Of a stretch of 64,000 nucleotides of DNA, positions 35,938 through 44,826 are shown piece by piece (position 1 is the first letter of the stretch; every line of letters starts with the position of its first letter). The translations under genes were made by a program, and so were the position numbers. The stretch is taken from the NCBI RefSeq assembly GCF_000374065.1, contig NZ_KB893252.1:1-64000 (forward strand), written 5' to 3'. The notes beneath the pieces were generated by a model, which made no database searches, was not told the DNA's origin, and saw only the letters and a list, made by a program, of their open reading frames with translations. This stretch comes from Spirosoma luteum DSM 19990. GTDB taxonomy: Bacteria > Bacteroidota > Bacteroidia > Cytophagales > Spirosomataceae.

Positions 35938-36576
35938 ACGCCACACTTCCGTGGATACCATTCCGCTAACTTGCACTTCCTGTTGATTGCGTTGCAAACC
36001 CGATTCGGCAAGGAGTCTCTGCCAGTCAGCCAGTTCTGCAGTTTCGATACCGGCCGTCAGCCGAAAAAAGCGGATCATTGTCCATAACAAAAGCTTCTGC
36101 CACCCAATTCGGGGGTTTACAAAGTCGGTAACGAACCACAAACCGTCAGGATTCAGCACCGTTTGAAGTTGGGGAATCAGGGCCGCTTGCAGGTATTCTT
36201 CGGTAAACAGGTCCAGCACAAAGGGGGTGATGATAACGTCGAACGACTCTTCCGGTTTCAGGCACGTTTCATCCCCCACCCGGAATACGACCGAACCCGC
36301 TACGTTGTGGTTAATTACCCGCTTACTGGCAAGGGCCAGCATGTTGGCAGATGCTTCCAGGTAAACGACCCGGTTTGGCTGGCAATGGGTAAGTACCTGC
36401 TGGAGTAGCCAGCCCGTTCCACCCCCCAAAATCAGTATCTGCGCGTTGGCCGGAATCTGCTTCAGAAATATGACCTGCGCCCGTCGTAACCGATGCCCAA
36501 ATACTAAAAAAGCGAGGAAATCGTAAAAAGGAGCGACCCAATCGAAATTTGGTTTTCCAGCGGGCGAATGCTCCAT
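35932..36576 (-). CDS. Class I SAM-dependent methyltransferase
   Basis: 214 residues from the chosen start. The SAM-binding motif is AQILILGGGTGWLLQQVL, followed by the acidic VVYLEASANMLALAS and by FDVIITPFVLDLFTEEYL and LWFVTDFVN. This is the Rossmann-like class I fold. The substrate is unknown. UbiE/MenG would fit the menaquinone genes nearby, but the protein lacks the familiar UbiE motifs, so I do not assign it. The frame is open from 36672, but the first 32 residues are low-quality sequence and ATG 36576 (MEHSPAGKPNFDW) fits the fold better. Confidence 0.8.
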   Translation of the reverse strand: MEHSPAGKPNFDWVAPFYDFLAFLVFGHRLRRAQVIFLKQIPANAQILILGGGTGWLLQQVLTHCQPNRVVYLEASANMLALASKRVINHNVAGSVVFRVGDETCLKPEESFDVIITPFVLDLFTEEYLQAALIPQLQTVLNPDGLWFVTDFVNPRIGWQKLLLWTMIRFFRLTAGIETAELADWQRLLAESGLQRNQQEVQVSGMVSTEVWRL

Positions 36577-36706
36577 AGGGCGGTTGTATTTCTTTCGGGA
36601 AGAATTGTTCTTTCCGGAACAAATATATCCCGAACAGCCGTCATAGTTAATTGAGGGCAAAACAGGAATCACTATTTACGCTATCATGCGCTCTTGTCGG
36701 GTCAAT

Positions 36707-37215
36707 TCAGGCGAAGGTAAATTTCTTATAAATCGCGCTCAGTGCCACGGCATTTTCCAGTACCGTCACCGATTCGGTCAGGTTGTGAGCACTGGTATTG
36801 AGCCACAAGCCGGGCGTATCCGACCGCACATACGAGATAACCCAGGGTTTGTGCTGACTCACGAAAAGCACCTGCTGAAGAGCCGGAATCTGCTTGTACA
36901 GTTCCAGTTTCTCGCCCAGGTCATATACCTGGTTGCCGGTAGCTTCGATGAAGACTTTGATATTTCTACTGAATACCGTTCGTCCTGACTGTCGAGCAAA
37001 GCCACGAGAAGATAATTCAGACGGGAAACTAACGACTCGTGGGGTAGTGATGCCTGCGACATGGATATAATTTCACCGTTTATGTATTCAACATTGTATT
37101 CGCATTGTTCGGCAAAATCAACATACTCCTCAAAGGATGCTTTAACCCGAATGACCTCGGGGGAAAGGTTTCGTTCAGTAAGGGTTAACGGCAACAACTG
37201 GGTGGTTGTAGACAT
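36707..37215 (-). pseudogene. Broken Uma2-family (DUF820) nuclease-like gene
   Basis: The first part reads like an Uma2 restriction-endonuclease-like protein: VKASFEEYVDFAEQCEYNVE, YINGEIISMSQASLPHESLV and a helix LLVALLDSQDERYSVE. At about 36965 the frame shifts, and the other frame continues VFIEATGNQVYDLGEKLELY, KQIPALQQVLFVSQHKPWVI and LTESVTVLENAVALSAIY to a stop at 36707. In intact members about 30 residues carrying catalytic acidic positions lie between the ATGNQVY and GEKLELY parts; they are missing. The gene thus has both a frameshift and an internal deletion and is very probably dead. Uma2 proteins are common in Bacteroidota and of unclear role. Confidence 0.75.
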
Positions 37216-37353
37216 AACGGAGTCGGTTGTACAGGGTAAATCTACTGAAATAGGGGTATAAAAGACAGGCCCGCATCAGTCAATAACGATGTAAGATTAG
37301 CGTGTAAATCGACATTACCCCTAGATTTGCAGGGAAATAGTATCGACCACGAT

Positions 37354-38034
37354 ATGACACGTTTTCTATCAGGCACAGTCTTCTGCGGGCTTCTTGCCGG
37401 TTTAATTTTGACGACGATCTCCCCGACCTTTGGTCAGCGGCAGGAACTGTCGGTTTCACCAATTGGGTTCATTGAACCCAAAAATCAGTTGGTCCACTAC
37501 GAACGATACGTAAACGTCCGGCACAGCCTAACCGCTTCCCTCGCCTATAACGGCAGCACACGCGGGCACGAACTGCTTATTCCGTACCGCACCGAACGGT
37601 TCACCAACGCCCGAGCAGTCATTGGCTACCGGTACTATTTTCCGGGGGTGGGCATCGGCGACGACCTAACGGTTTTTGCCTCGGCGCGGGCGGTGGTAGA
37701 CTACTCATTACTAAAACTTTCTCCCAACTCCCGGCTCAACATTCCCACCGATTCATTGCGGGCGGCTGGTATTTCGCTTGCTCCCGAACTGCTGTTTGGC
37801 GGGAAGGTAACGTTAGGCAACCGAGTTACGCTGTCGGGTGCCATTGGTGCTCAATACATGGTCAAGTTATTTCAAACCAGTCAACTTACCCAGGCCCGGC
37901 CATACTGGGAATCCAGCGATTCAGAGCGGGGCGACTGGCAGAAAAACCGGCAACAAGCGGTTACGTTTCGTCAGGGCTGGTGTCCCTCCTTCCTAATCAC
38001 GATGGGCATCATTCTGGGCAAACGCCCGAAGTAG
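37354..38034 (+). CDS. Exported protein of unknown function, probably outer-membrane beta-barrel
   Basis: 226 residues. A signal peptide (FCGLLAGLILTTISPTFGQ) is followed by alternating short strands with aromatic residues (HSLTASLAYNGSTRG, ARAVIGYRYYFPGVGIGDD, VFASARAVVDYSLLKL, TLGNRVTLSGAIGAQYMVKL), the pattern of a small outer-membrane barrel. The specific family is not recognised. The frame opens with TTG at 37327; ATG 37354 directly begins the signal peptide. The gene stands alone and ends at a 20-bp hairpin shared with the convergent GH65 gene. Confidence 0.65.
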   Translation: MTRFLSGTVFCGLLAGLILTTISPTFGQRQELSVSPIGFIEPKNQLVHYERYVNVRHSLTASLAYNGSTRGHELLIPYRTERFTNARAVIGYRYYFPGVGIGDDLTVFASARAVVDYSLLKLSPNSRLNIPTDSLRAAGISLAPELLFGGKVTLGNRVTLSGAIGAQYMVKLFQTSQLTQARPYWESSDSERGDWQKNRQQAVTFRQGWCPSFLITMGIILGKRPK

Positions 38035-38049
38035 CTTTGTGGGGGCACA

Positions 38050-38104
38050 AAATAAGGGCTAACACCGGGATGTAATGAATAACACCCGGTGTTAGCCCTT
38101 ATTT
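38050..38104. terminator. Bidirectional 20-bp hairpin between convergent genes
   Basis: aaataagggctaacaccggg at 38050-38069 is perfectly complementary to 38085-38104. A/T tails on both sides (aaat, attt) allow termination in both directions. Confidence 0.85.
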
Positions 38105-38124
38105 CACGTTGACCACTCGATGCG

Positions 38125-40452
38125 CTATTTCGCTTTCACGGTCTCCGCTTTGTTACTCGCTACGGTTACTGCTTCACCAAAAAGGGTCAGGGTAATGGGC
38201 TGCTCCGAAAAGTTCTCCACCGTTACGTCCTGCTGGGTAGTGGTTACCTGTAGCATGACACCCCGGAACCGAATCTTGAACGACAGCGACTGCCAATTGT
38301 CCGGGCAATAGGGGTCAAGAATAAGGCGGGAATCCGTACCCCTGCCCCGTTCTACCCGCATACCGCCAAACCCTTTCACCACGGCCAGCCAGGTACCGGC
38401 CATACTGGTGATGTGACACCCGTCTTCGGTATCGTTGTTATAATCGTCGAGATCGAGCCGGGCGGTACGTAGGTACATCTCGTAGGCTTTTTCTTTCATA
38501 CCTAACGTTGATGCCTGAATGGAATGCACGCAGGGCGACAGCGACGATTCATGCACCGTCATGGGTTCGTAGAAGTCGAAATTGCGCTTCAGGGTTTCCG
38601 TATCGAATTCATCTTCAAAGAAATACAGCCCCTGTAATACATCGGCCTGTTTGATGAAACACGACCGCAGAATCCGGTCCCACGACCAGTGCTGGTTAAT
38701 GGGTCGCTGCCCTTTGGGAATATCGGACACCGGCATCAGGTCTTTATCCAGAAACCCTTCCTGTTGCAGAAAAACGCCCAGTTTCTCATCCTGCGGCAGG
38801 TACATCTTGTCAATGATATGCCCGGCGGTAGCCAGTTCCTTCTCCTCCCGGAAGTGAATCCGGTCAATCAGTTCGGCGTACCGTTCGGGGTTCAGGGCCT
38901 TCACTTTACCGACGGCTTCGGTGGTGTAGCGGAGCGTCCAGGCGGCAATGTAGCTGGTGTACCAGTTATTGTTGACGTTGTTTTCGTACTCATTCGGGCC
39001 CGTAACGCCCAGCATGACGTACTGCTCTTTCGCAGTCGACCAGTTGACCCGCTGACTCCAGAACCGACTGATGGCAATCAGCACTTCCAGTCCATACTCA
39101 ACCAGATACTGCTCGTCGCCGGTGTAGCGGACGTAGTCATAAATGGCGTAGGCAATGGCTCCGTTGCGGTGAATTTCCTCGAAGGTAATTTCCCACTCGT
39201 TGTGGCACTCTTCACCGTTCATGGTTACCATCGGGTACAGCGCGGCACCGGCCCGGAAACCGAGTTTCTGGGCATTTTCGATGGCTTTACCCAATTGCTT
39301 ATACCGGTAAACGAGCAGGTTTTTGGCTACTTTCTGATCGGCAGTGGCGAGGTAAAAAGGCAGGCAGTAAGCCTCGGTATCCCAGTAGGTAGAACCACCG
39401 TATTTCTCACCCGTAAAGCCTTTCGGCCCAATGTTCAATCGTTCATCCTCACCGGTATAGGTCTGGTTCAACTGGAAAATATTGAAGCGGATGCCCTGCT
39501 GCGCGGCCGAATCCCCCTCAATGACGATGTCGTTCATTTTCCACTTGTCGGCCCAGGCCTGCTTCTGCTCAAACAGCATTTTATCGAAACCCTTCCGCGA
39601 AATCCGCTGCATGTACTGATGGGCTTCTTTCATGAGCACATCCGGGTCGTAATTGAGCGACGACAGGTTTACGCCGTATTTATAAATGACGGTTTCCTGA
39701 TTTTTCCGGCAGTCGAGCGAGATACGGTTAGCGACGTATTTCTCGTATTTGATAGGCTGCGACTGGAAGTCTACTCGCACGCCATCCTGCTCAATTTCCA
39801 CGCACATACCGGTAGCCACGTGAAAGGCCGTTTTTCGGGTACGCAGTTCGATATACGCTTCCCCGTAGGCCGTTTCTTTCCGCACCTCGTCCCAGAAGGT
39901 TTCGTCGTAATTGGCGTCCCGGTTGCGAATGTCGCCGTTGATATAGGGCGTAACGGTAATCTTACCATCAAAATTCAGCGGTTTGATGGCGTAACGGATG
40001 GCCCCGGCCTCATCATCTACGATGGAACAAAACCGTTTGGCATTTACCTGTAACTGTTTGCCGCTTTTCAGCACGGCCACAAAGGAGCGCTCCAGGTACC
40101 CTTCCTGCATGTTGAGCACCCGCCGGAAATCGCGCACGTCGCACTGATTCAAGTCGAGGGTTTCGTATTCCACCTCAATGTCGATACCAATCCAGTTGGC
40201 GGCATTGAGCACTTTGGCGAAATACTCGGGATAGCCGTTTTTCCACCAGCCTACGCGGGTTTTATCGGGGTAATAAACCCCGGCGACGTAATTACCCAGC
40301 AGGGTTTTGCCGGAATACTTCTCTTCGAACGATCCGCGTCCGCCCAGGCGACCATTGCCCAGCGACATCAGGCTTTCGGTAATCTCATTAAAATCAGGGT
40401 GAAAGCCTTCTTCAACAATGTTCCAGGCATCTTGCTTAATGTAATGCTTCAT
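38125..40452 (-). CDS. Glycoside hydrolase family 65 disaccharide phosphorylase (maltose phosphorylase-like)
   Basis: 775 residues, full length for GH65. The N-terminal beta-sandwich starts with ESLMSLGNGRLGGRGSFEEK; the (alpha/alpha)6 barrel shows FKGETAY-like stretches such as YWDTEAYCLPFYLATADQ and the catalytic region VTGPNEYENNVNNNWYTSYI with the general-acid Glu, then HWSWDRILRSCFIKQADVLQ and VHESSLSPCVHSIQAS. The family splits alpha-linked glucose disaccharides with phosphate. The GPNEYENNVNNNWYT block is typical of maltose phosphorylases, which yield beta-glucose-1-phosphate and glucose; trehalose or kojibiose cannot be excluded. It has no signal peptide, so it is cytoplasmic. No phosphoglucomutase is adjacent. 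Confidence 0.88.
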   Translation of the reverse strand: MKHYIKQDAWNIVEEGFHPDFNEITESLMSLGNGRLGGRGSFEEKYSGKTLLGNYVAGVYYPDKTRVGWWKNGYPEYFAKVLNAANWIGIDIEVEYETLDLNQCDVRDFRRVLNMQEGYLERSFVAVLKSGKQLQVNAKRFCSIVDDEAGAIRYAIKPLNFDGKITVTPYINGDIRNRDANYDETFWDEVRKETAYGEAYIELRTRKTAFHVATGMCVEIEQDGVRVDFQSQPIKYEKYVANRISLDCRKNQETVIYKYGVNLSSLNYDPDVLMKEAHQYMQRISRKGFDKMLFEQKQAWADKWKMNDIVIEGDSAAQQGIRFNIFQLNQTYTGEDERLNIGPKGFTGEKYGGSTYWDTEAYCLPFYLATADQKVAKNLLVYRYKQLGKAIENAQKLGFRAGAALYPMVTMNGEECHNEWEITFEEIHRNGAIAYAIYDYVRYTGDEQYLVEYGLEVLIAISRFWSQRVNWSTAKEQYVMLGVTGPNEYENNVNNNWYTSYIAAWTLRYTTEAVGKVKALNPERYAELIDRIHFREEKELATAGHIIDKMYLPQDEKLGVFLQQEGFLDKDLMPVSDIPKGQRPINQHWSWDRILRSCFIKQADVLQGLYFFEDEFDTETLKRNFDFYEPMTVHESSLSPCVHSIQASTLGMKEKAYEMYLRTARLDLDDYNNDTEDGCHITSMAGTWLAVVKGFGGMRVERGRGTDSRLILDPYCPDNWQSLSFKIRFRGVMLQVTTTQQDVTVENFSEQPITLTLFGEAVTVASNKAETVKAK

Positions 40453-40509
40453 TAAAAGTAACGAATGAATGAGTAAGTGAGTAAACGAATAAGGGGCAGG
40501 TGGTATAAT

Positions 40510-41109
40510 TCATGAATGCGTTGAATCCGCCAAAGCAGCCCGTTCTGTTTTTGCCCGGAGGGCCTGATTCAGGTGTCTTTCGGTATGGGCTACCAGCATC
40601 CGAAACGTGTCGCCCAGCCTGATTTTAAGCCATTGGCCAAATAAACTGGCCACTTTTTCCTGATTCCAGTCGAGGTAAACAGCTTTATCCAGCAAGGTAT
40701 GGAGCAGGGTTTGCAGTTCGTTGAATTGCGCCAATACTGCCTCCGGGTCTAAATCAGCCGCTGACCGGGGACGAATGATGCCCGGGGCGGGAAATTTCAT
40801 TTTTACCTGAGGGTCAACTACATACAGCATCGCTTTACCCACCCAGTCGCTTTCCAGCGCCTGGTCGGTCGGCTGGGTTTGACTAAGTCCCAGGGTAGCT
40901 ACTTTGTGCTGTAGGTTACGGATGTAATAGCGCTCGGCCAGGTTCAGGTGCTGCAAACACTCCACGATACTCCAGCCGGGCGATGGCCGGTTGTCGGTCG
41001 GTTTCCAGCGCAACTGCTCGTTGGAGAGGGGCAAAAACTCCCGCTCAACGGTTTGCAGGATGACCGAAAGGCGGGTTTGCAGGTCACGGGCTGTCTCAAG
41101 CTTTTTCAT
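40510..41109 (-). CDS. DinB-family protein
   Basis: 199 residues, a four-helix-bundle DinB/YfiT-type protein: LQTVEREFLPLSNEQLRWKP, SPGWSIVECLQHLNLAERYY (first metal-type His), and RMLVAHTERHLNQALRAK (last two His). Members bind a metal through three histidines; some are thiol transferases (mycothiol, bacillithiol), most are uncharacterised. The three histidines appear retained here (HLN, HTERH). It is 11 bases downstream of the MocA-like gene on the same strand, so they are probably cotranscribed. Confidence 0.8.
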   Translation of the reverse strand: MKKLETARDLQTRLSVILQTVEREFLPLSNEQLRWKPTDNRPSPGWSIVECLQHLNLAERYYIRNLQHKVATLGLSQTQPTDQALESDWVGKAMLYVVDPQVKMKFPAPGIIRPRSAADLDPEAVLAQFNELQTLLHTLLDKAVYLDWNQEKVASLFGQWLKIRLGDTFRMLVAHTERHLNQALRAKTERAALADSTHS

Positions 41110-41120
41110 GGGTACTGGTT

Positions 41121-41729
41121 TTATTGGGACTGTATCTGTACCTGCTGAAACAACTCGATATCCCGTTTGGAATTAAGGTCGATACTACCGGCTTCAAACG
41201 GTACTTCGGCGCAGTCGCTGCGGTGACGAACGATAACCCACTGCACCCCCTTATCCCCGTCTAACTGAAGTAATTCATTAATATAGTCGCGGTAGAACAG
41301 GGCGGGAACCCCCAGTTGCGTACCGTACCGACAGGCAACGATACCAGCGCCGTTCTCCTTGCGAACGTCGACCATGTGCAGCAACAAGCCTAGTGAAACC
41401 AGGGGCTGGTCGGTGTGCAAAACCAGTACCGTTTCAATTTCTTTTTTGGTCAGGTACAGGGCAGCCAGACCCGTTTTCAGCGATGATGCCTGCCCTGTAG
41501 GCCAGTTCGGATTGTCCACCAGTGTGACGGGCAAGTCGGCAAGTTCGGGGACGATTTGGGCCCGTTCGGCTCCTAGTACCACCACCACCGGACCCCGTTG
41601 CAGAGCCAGTGCCGTTTCGGTAATCCGGCGAATCAATGACTGCCCTTTATAGGGTAATAACTGCTTGACTCCCCCGCCCATTCGCGACGAGTCGCCAGCC
41701 GCCAGTATAATCGTTCCTACGTTCAACAC
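41121..41729 (-). CDS. MobA/MocA-like nucleotidyltransferase
   Basis: 202 residues. The nucleotide-binding start IILAAGDSSRMGGGVKQLLP is the NTP-transferase fold signature, followed by VVVLGAERAQIVPEL, VLHTDQPLVS with the metal-binding Asp and ACRYGTQLGVPALFYRDY. It resembles molybdenum-cofactor cytidylyltransferase MocA, which attaches CMP to molybdopterin for xanthine-dehydrogenase-type enzymes, but no such enzyme or moco gene is in the window, so the substrate is left open. DinB follows after 11 bases. Confidence 0.8.
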   Translation of the reverse strand: MLNVGTIILAAGDSSRMGGGVKQLLPYKGQSLIRRITETALALQRGPVVVVLGAERAQIVPELADLPVTLVDNPNWPTGQASSLKTGLAALYLTKKEIETVLVLHTDQPLVSLGLLLHMVDVRKENGAGIVACRYGTQLGVPALFYRDYINELLQLDGDKGVQWVIVRHRSDCAEVPFEAGSIDLNSKRDIELFQQVQIQSQ

Positions 41730-41807
41730 AACGTTTTTTGGTGAAAGACGAAGGTAGGGAAAAAGTAGGAGAAGGGTGCCGGGATAAGCGAATAGGGCAT
41801 CATGAGC

Positions 41808-43799
41808 CTACAGCGTCTTTGCTTTTAAATACTTATCGAACCAGTTCAGGTAGCGTTCGGCGCGGTCTTTCAGGTAGCTTGGCGTGGTGATGCCATGAAA
41901 CTGGCCGGGGTAAATAATCAACTGCGTGGGTACGCCCAACGACCGGAGCGCCTGGTACATCTGCTCACTACCGGCTACCGGCACGTTGAAATCCTTCTCG
42001 CTGGCCATGAACATAGTGGGGGTTTTGATACGGTCGGCTTTTAGAAACGGGTACGATAGTTTCAGCCATTTTTCCGGGTTTTTCCAGGGGGCACCCAGTT
42101 CGTTTTCGTACTGGTTCGTGTACTGGTCGATGCCGTACATAGCCAGTTGCAGGGAACTGCCCGCCCCACTGGCGGCTGCTTTGAAACGGGTATCGGTCGC
42201 GATGGTGTAGTTGGTCAGAATACCGCCGTAGCTCCAGCCGCCAATGCCCAGCCGGTCGGGGTCAGCAATGCCTTTCTCCACCACGTAATCGGCCGCGCCC
42301 AGAATATCCTGTACTTCCTTGTTACCCCAGTCGGCATAGATCGCTTTGGTGAAGTCGATGCCGCGCCCGTTGCTGCCCCGGTAATTGACGGCGACCACCG
42401 CGTAACCCCCAGCCGCCATAATCTGCCGGTACAGATCGAACGAAAACTCATCCTGCCCCACCGGTCCGCCGTGGATGAAGAAAATAGTGGGCATCCTTTT
42501 GCTGGCCGGCGCATTCGCGGGTTTGAATAACACATTCGACACGCTGGCACCATCTTTACTTTTCGAGGTAAATCCCTCTACGGTAGCCAGTTCCAGCGGA
42601 GCCAGAAAAGCATCGCTCACGTGCGTGAGTCGGCGGGGAGTGCCATTTTCGAGGGCGTATAACTCACCAGGCAGTTGAGGTTCACTGAATCCTGCCAGCC
42701 AGCTCCCGGCCGATACGGGTTCCAGATTTCCGTAGGCCCGGTTGCCACCCGCCAGTTTCGTAAATTTCCCATCGGCCAGGGTGTACTGACCAACGTAGGT
42801 TTGCCGGTCGTCGGCTACCAGTACCCCAATGAATTGTCCGTCTTTCGACCAGCGGGGATTGCGAACGGGCCGGTCCAGTGCCTTCGACAGCAGTTTCGGT
42901 TCACCCCCATCGTTCCCAACGACGGCCAGCACCGGCTGGTCGTACATCAGAAAATCGCCCGATGCCGTTGACCGCTGGTAGGCAATCTGCTTCCCATCCG
43001 GACTCCAAACGGGGTTATTGTCGGAGCCGGTCCAGGTCGTCAGTTGCTTCATGGCCGCCCCTTTTCGGGCCTCCATCACGTAAATGTCGGTGTTCTGGTT
43101 TTTGTCCGGTTCGGCCGTACGGTTACTGACAAACGCCAGCTGCTTCCCATCCTGCGACCAAACCGGGGCTGTTTCGTCGTAGTCACCGGTGGTTAGGGTA
43201 TCGAGTTTTTTGGTAGCGATATCGAACGTGTACAAATGCACGGCACTGCGTTCCAGATACCCTTTCGTATCGGCCTTGAAATGGAAGCGGTCCATGACGT
43301 AGGGCTTACGTACTTTCGTTTTGGCCGAATCCGCGTAGTCGGGGTCGCGCAGCACCAGGGCTATTTTCTTCCCATCGGGTGCCCATTCGTAATCTTCGAG
43401 ATCGGTTTTGAGGTCGGTCAGTTTTTTGGCTTCCCCCCCACGCCGGTCCATCAGCCAGAGTTGTCCCTTGGTGGCTCCCTGCCGCGCCGACACGAACGAC
43501 AGGTATTTGCCATCGGGACTGAACCGGGGCTTCGATTCACCGTCGGGGCTGCTGGTGAGCTGCACCGTTTCCTGCCCGTCCCAGCTCACCATCCAGATAT
43601 CGGCGTTGCGTTTATCCTTCGTCGTATCCACACTCGACAGCACGTAGGCCACCCACTTTCCATCCGGCGACACCTGCGGGTCAACGATGTTCTGGTACCG
43701 GTAAATGTCCTGTGGGGCGATGGGTCTTTTTTTGGCGGGTGTTTGTGCCAGGCCAACCGTACCGGTCAGCATTACTAAACCAAGGAGTATTGTTTTCAT
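41808..43799 (-). CDS. Secreted S9-family peptidase (prolyl oligopeptidase/acylaminoacyl-peptidase type)
   Basis: 663 residues from the chosen start. A signal peptide (ILLGLVMLTGTVGLAQ) is followed by an N-terminal propeller of WD40-like/TolB-type repeats (VSPDGKWVAYVLSS, FSPDGKYLSFVSAR, WAPDGKKIALVL, WSPDGKQIAYQR) and an alpha/beta-hydrolase domain with the nucleophile Ser in GIGGWSYGGILTNY, the acid in ASEKDFNVPVAGSEQMY and the His in YPGQFHGI. It should cleave oligopeptides in the periplasm. ATG 43799 begins the signal peptide; the open frame starts 15 codons earlier with no supporting feature. Confidence 0.92.
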   Translation of the reverse strand: MKTILLGLVMLTGTVGLAQTPAKKRPIAPQDIYRYQNIVDPQVSPDGKWVAYVLSSVDTTKDKRNADIWMVSWDGQETVQLTSSPDGESKPRFSPDGKYLSFVSARQGATKGQLWLMDRRGGEAKKLTDLKTDLEDYEWAPDGKKIALVLRDPDYADSAKTKVRKPYVMDRFHFKADTKGYLERSAVHLYTFDIATKKLDTLTTGDYDETAPVWSQDGKQLAFVSNRTAEPDKNQNTDIYVMEARKGAAMKQLTTWTGSDNNPVWSPDGKQIAYQRSTASGDFLMYDQPVLAVVGNDGGEPKLLSKALDRPVRNPRWSKDGQFIGVLVADDRQTYVGQYTLADGKFTKLAGGNRAYGNLEPVSAGSWLAGFSEPQLPGELYALENGTPRRLTHVSDAFLAPLELATVEGFTSKSKDGASVSNVLFKPANAPASKRMPTIFFIHGGPVGQDEFSFDLYRQIMAAGGYAVVAVNYRGSNGRGIDFTKAIYADWGNKEVQDILGAADYVVEKGIADPDRLGIGGWSYGGILTNYTIATDTRFKAAASGAGSSLQLAMYGIDQYTNQYENELGAPWKNPEKWLKLSYPFLKADRIKTPTMFMASEKDFNVPVAGSEQMYQALRSLGVPTQLIIYPGQFHGITTPSYLKDRAERYLNWFDKYLKAKTL

Positions 43800-44014
43800 G
43801 AAAATGAAGTGAGCGCCCATTATCGGAGACGAACCAAACGACAAAATAACCGCTATTTTCGTTGGATAGGATGGCAGTAGACCGAAATTTCTTCGTTCAT
43901 CGCCAGACTATCCCTCTTTTCTATCGCCCTGGCCGATATAGAAGAAAAAGAAGCAGGCTTCATTTCCCAGCTGTTTGATACGCCAATCACCTGGCCTGCT
44001 GATTCTACGGCGTC

Positions 44015-44215
44015 CTAATCCGTCTCTTCGAGCATGAAAAGTTGGTCTACCGGCTTTCCGAAAACCTGCGCCAGTTTCAGGGCCAGCACTGTCGACGGTA
44101 CGTACCGGGCTGTTTCAATCGAATTGACTGTTTGTCGGCTTACACCGATACGGTCGGCGAGGTCGGCCTGGGATAAATTGTGCTCAGCCCGCGCTACTTT
44201 CAGTCGGTTTTTCAT
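44015..44215 (-). CDS. XRE-family helix-turn-helix regulator
   Basis: 66 residues, the whole protein being one Cro/C1-type helix-turn-helix: LKVARAEHNLSQADLADRIG, VSRQTVNSIETARYVPSTVL and ALKLAQVFGKPVDQLF. It likely binds DNA as a dimer. Its start overlaps the stop of the membrane-protein gene by four bases (ATGA), so the two are translated together, a pairing common in Bacteroidota and Firmicutes. It may autoregulate through the inverted repeat upstream of the pair (44688-44759). Confidence 0.9.
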   Translation of the reverse strand: MKNRLKVARAEHNLSQADLADRIGVSRQTVNSIETARYVPSTVLALKLAQVFGKPVDQLFMLEETD

Positions 44216-44685
44216 AGCGCCAGCAACGTTTGGCTGTTCCGGTAAAGTAGCCAGCGAAACCGGCTGATGAACACCAGCAAAACGGTGAACATGTTATAGA
44301 CCATTACATTGAAAAATGCGGTATCGTACAGGGTGAGGATAGCGATGGCCAGTACGATATAGTTGGCATATACGCTCCATTGCAGGGCTTCGAGCCGAAG
44401 CTGGCCAATCATTTCATCCTCCACCTTCTCCCGCGAAAATGCAACCAACAGCAAACCGACAATAACCCCAATAGCGGCTATTTCGTCGGTAAGATTTTGG
44501 ATATTGACGAGGTGTCCCGTCGACTGGCCGGAGTTGATGGTAAAGGGTTCATTTAAAAAGTTGACAACCAGCCAATTCAACTTAAAGTCAGCGTACATAT
44601 TCGCTAATCCCAGGATAGCCGACGGCAGGAAAATAACCCAGCCAACAAGCCGGAATCTATGCGGAAATAACCATTTTGTTTTCAT
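44212..44685 (-). CDS. Small integral membrane protein paired with the XRE regulator
   Basis: 157 residues from ATG 44685. Four hydrophobic segments are visible: LVGWVIFLPSAILGLANMY, IAAIGVIVGLLLVAF, YANYIVLAIAILTLYDTAFF and VMVYNMFTVLLVFISRF. Between the second and third is a conserved-looking cytoplasmic stretch (SREKVEDEMIGQLRLEALQW). The family has no name known to me. Membrane proteins with this EDEMI...R..ALQW segment are usually encoded just before an XRE regulator, as here. A sensor that holds or tunes the regulator is possible, but this is inference. Confidence 0.75.
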   Translation of the reverse strand: MKTKWLFPHRFRLVGWVIFLPSAILGLANMYADFKLNWLVVNFLNEPFTINSGQSTGHLVNIQNLTDEIAAIGVIVGLLLVAFSREKVEDEMIGQLRLEALQWSVYANYIVLAIAILTLYDTAFFNVMVYNMFTVLLVFISRFRWLLYRNSQTLLAL

Positions 44686-44687
44686 CG

Positions 44688-44759
44688 TATATGTAAAGTT
44701 TATTTGACACATCAAACGTAAAGCATACTCTTCACAATGTCAAGTTGATTTTACATATA
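44688..44759 (-). promoter_or_regulatory. Possible operator/promoter region of the membrane protein-XRE pair
   Basis: The AT-rich upstream region holds the 10-bp inverted repeat tatatgtaaa (44688-44697) and tttacatata (44750-44759), with inner tttgacacatcaaa (palindromic tttga/tcaaa). The XRE protein is the natural candidate to bind here, but this is unproven. Confidence 0.35.
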
Positions 44760-44826
44760 TTGGTAAAATTTTTGCCAGCCTGCACACTGCGCTGGCAAAA
44801 ATGGGTAGGCACCACCAAAATTACGA

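Noticed and set aside
38689-40053. 454-codon open frame on the plus strand
   Set aside because: It lies antisense to the well-supported GH65 gene, has the composition expected of a shadow frame and no recognisable domain.
43860-44014. Possible C-terminal peptide (DIEEKEAGFISQLFDTPITW) on the plus strand
   Set aside because: The frame is short, has no start codon and no recognisable family.
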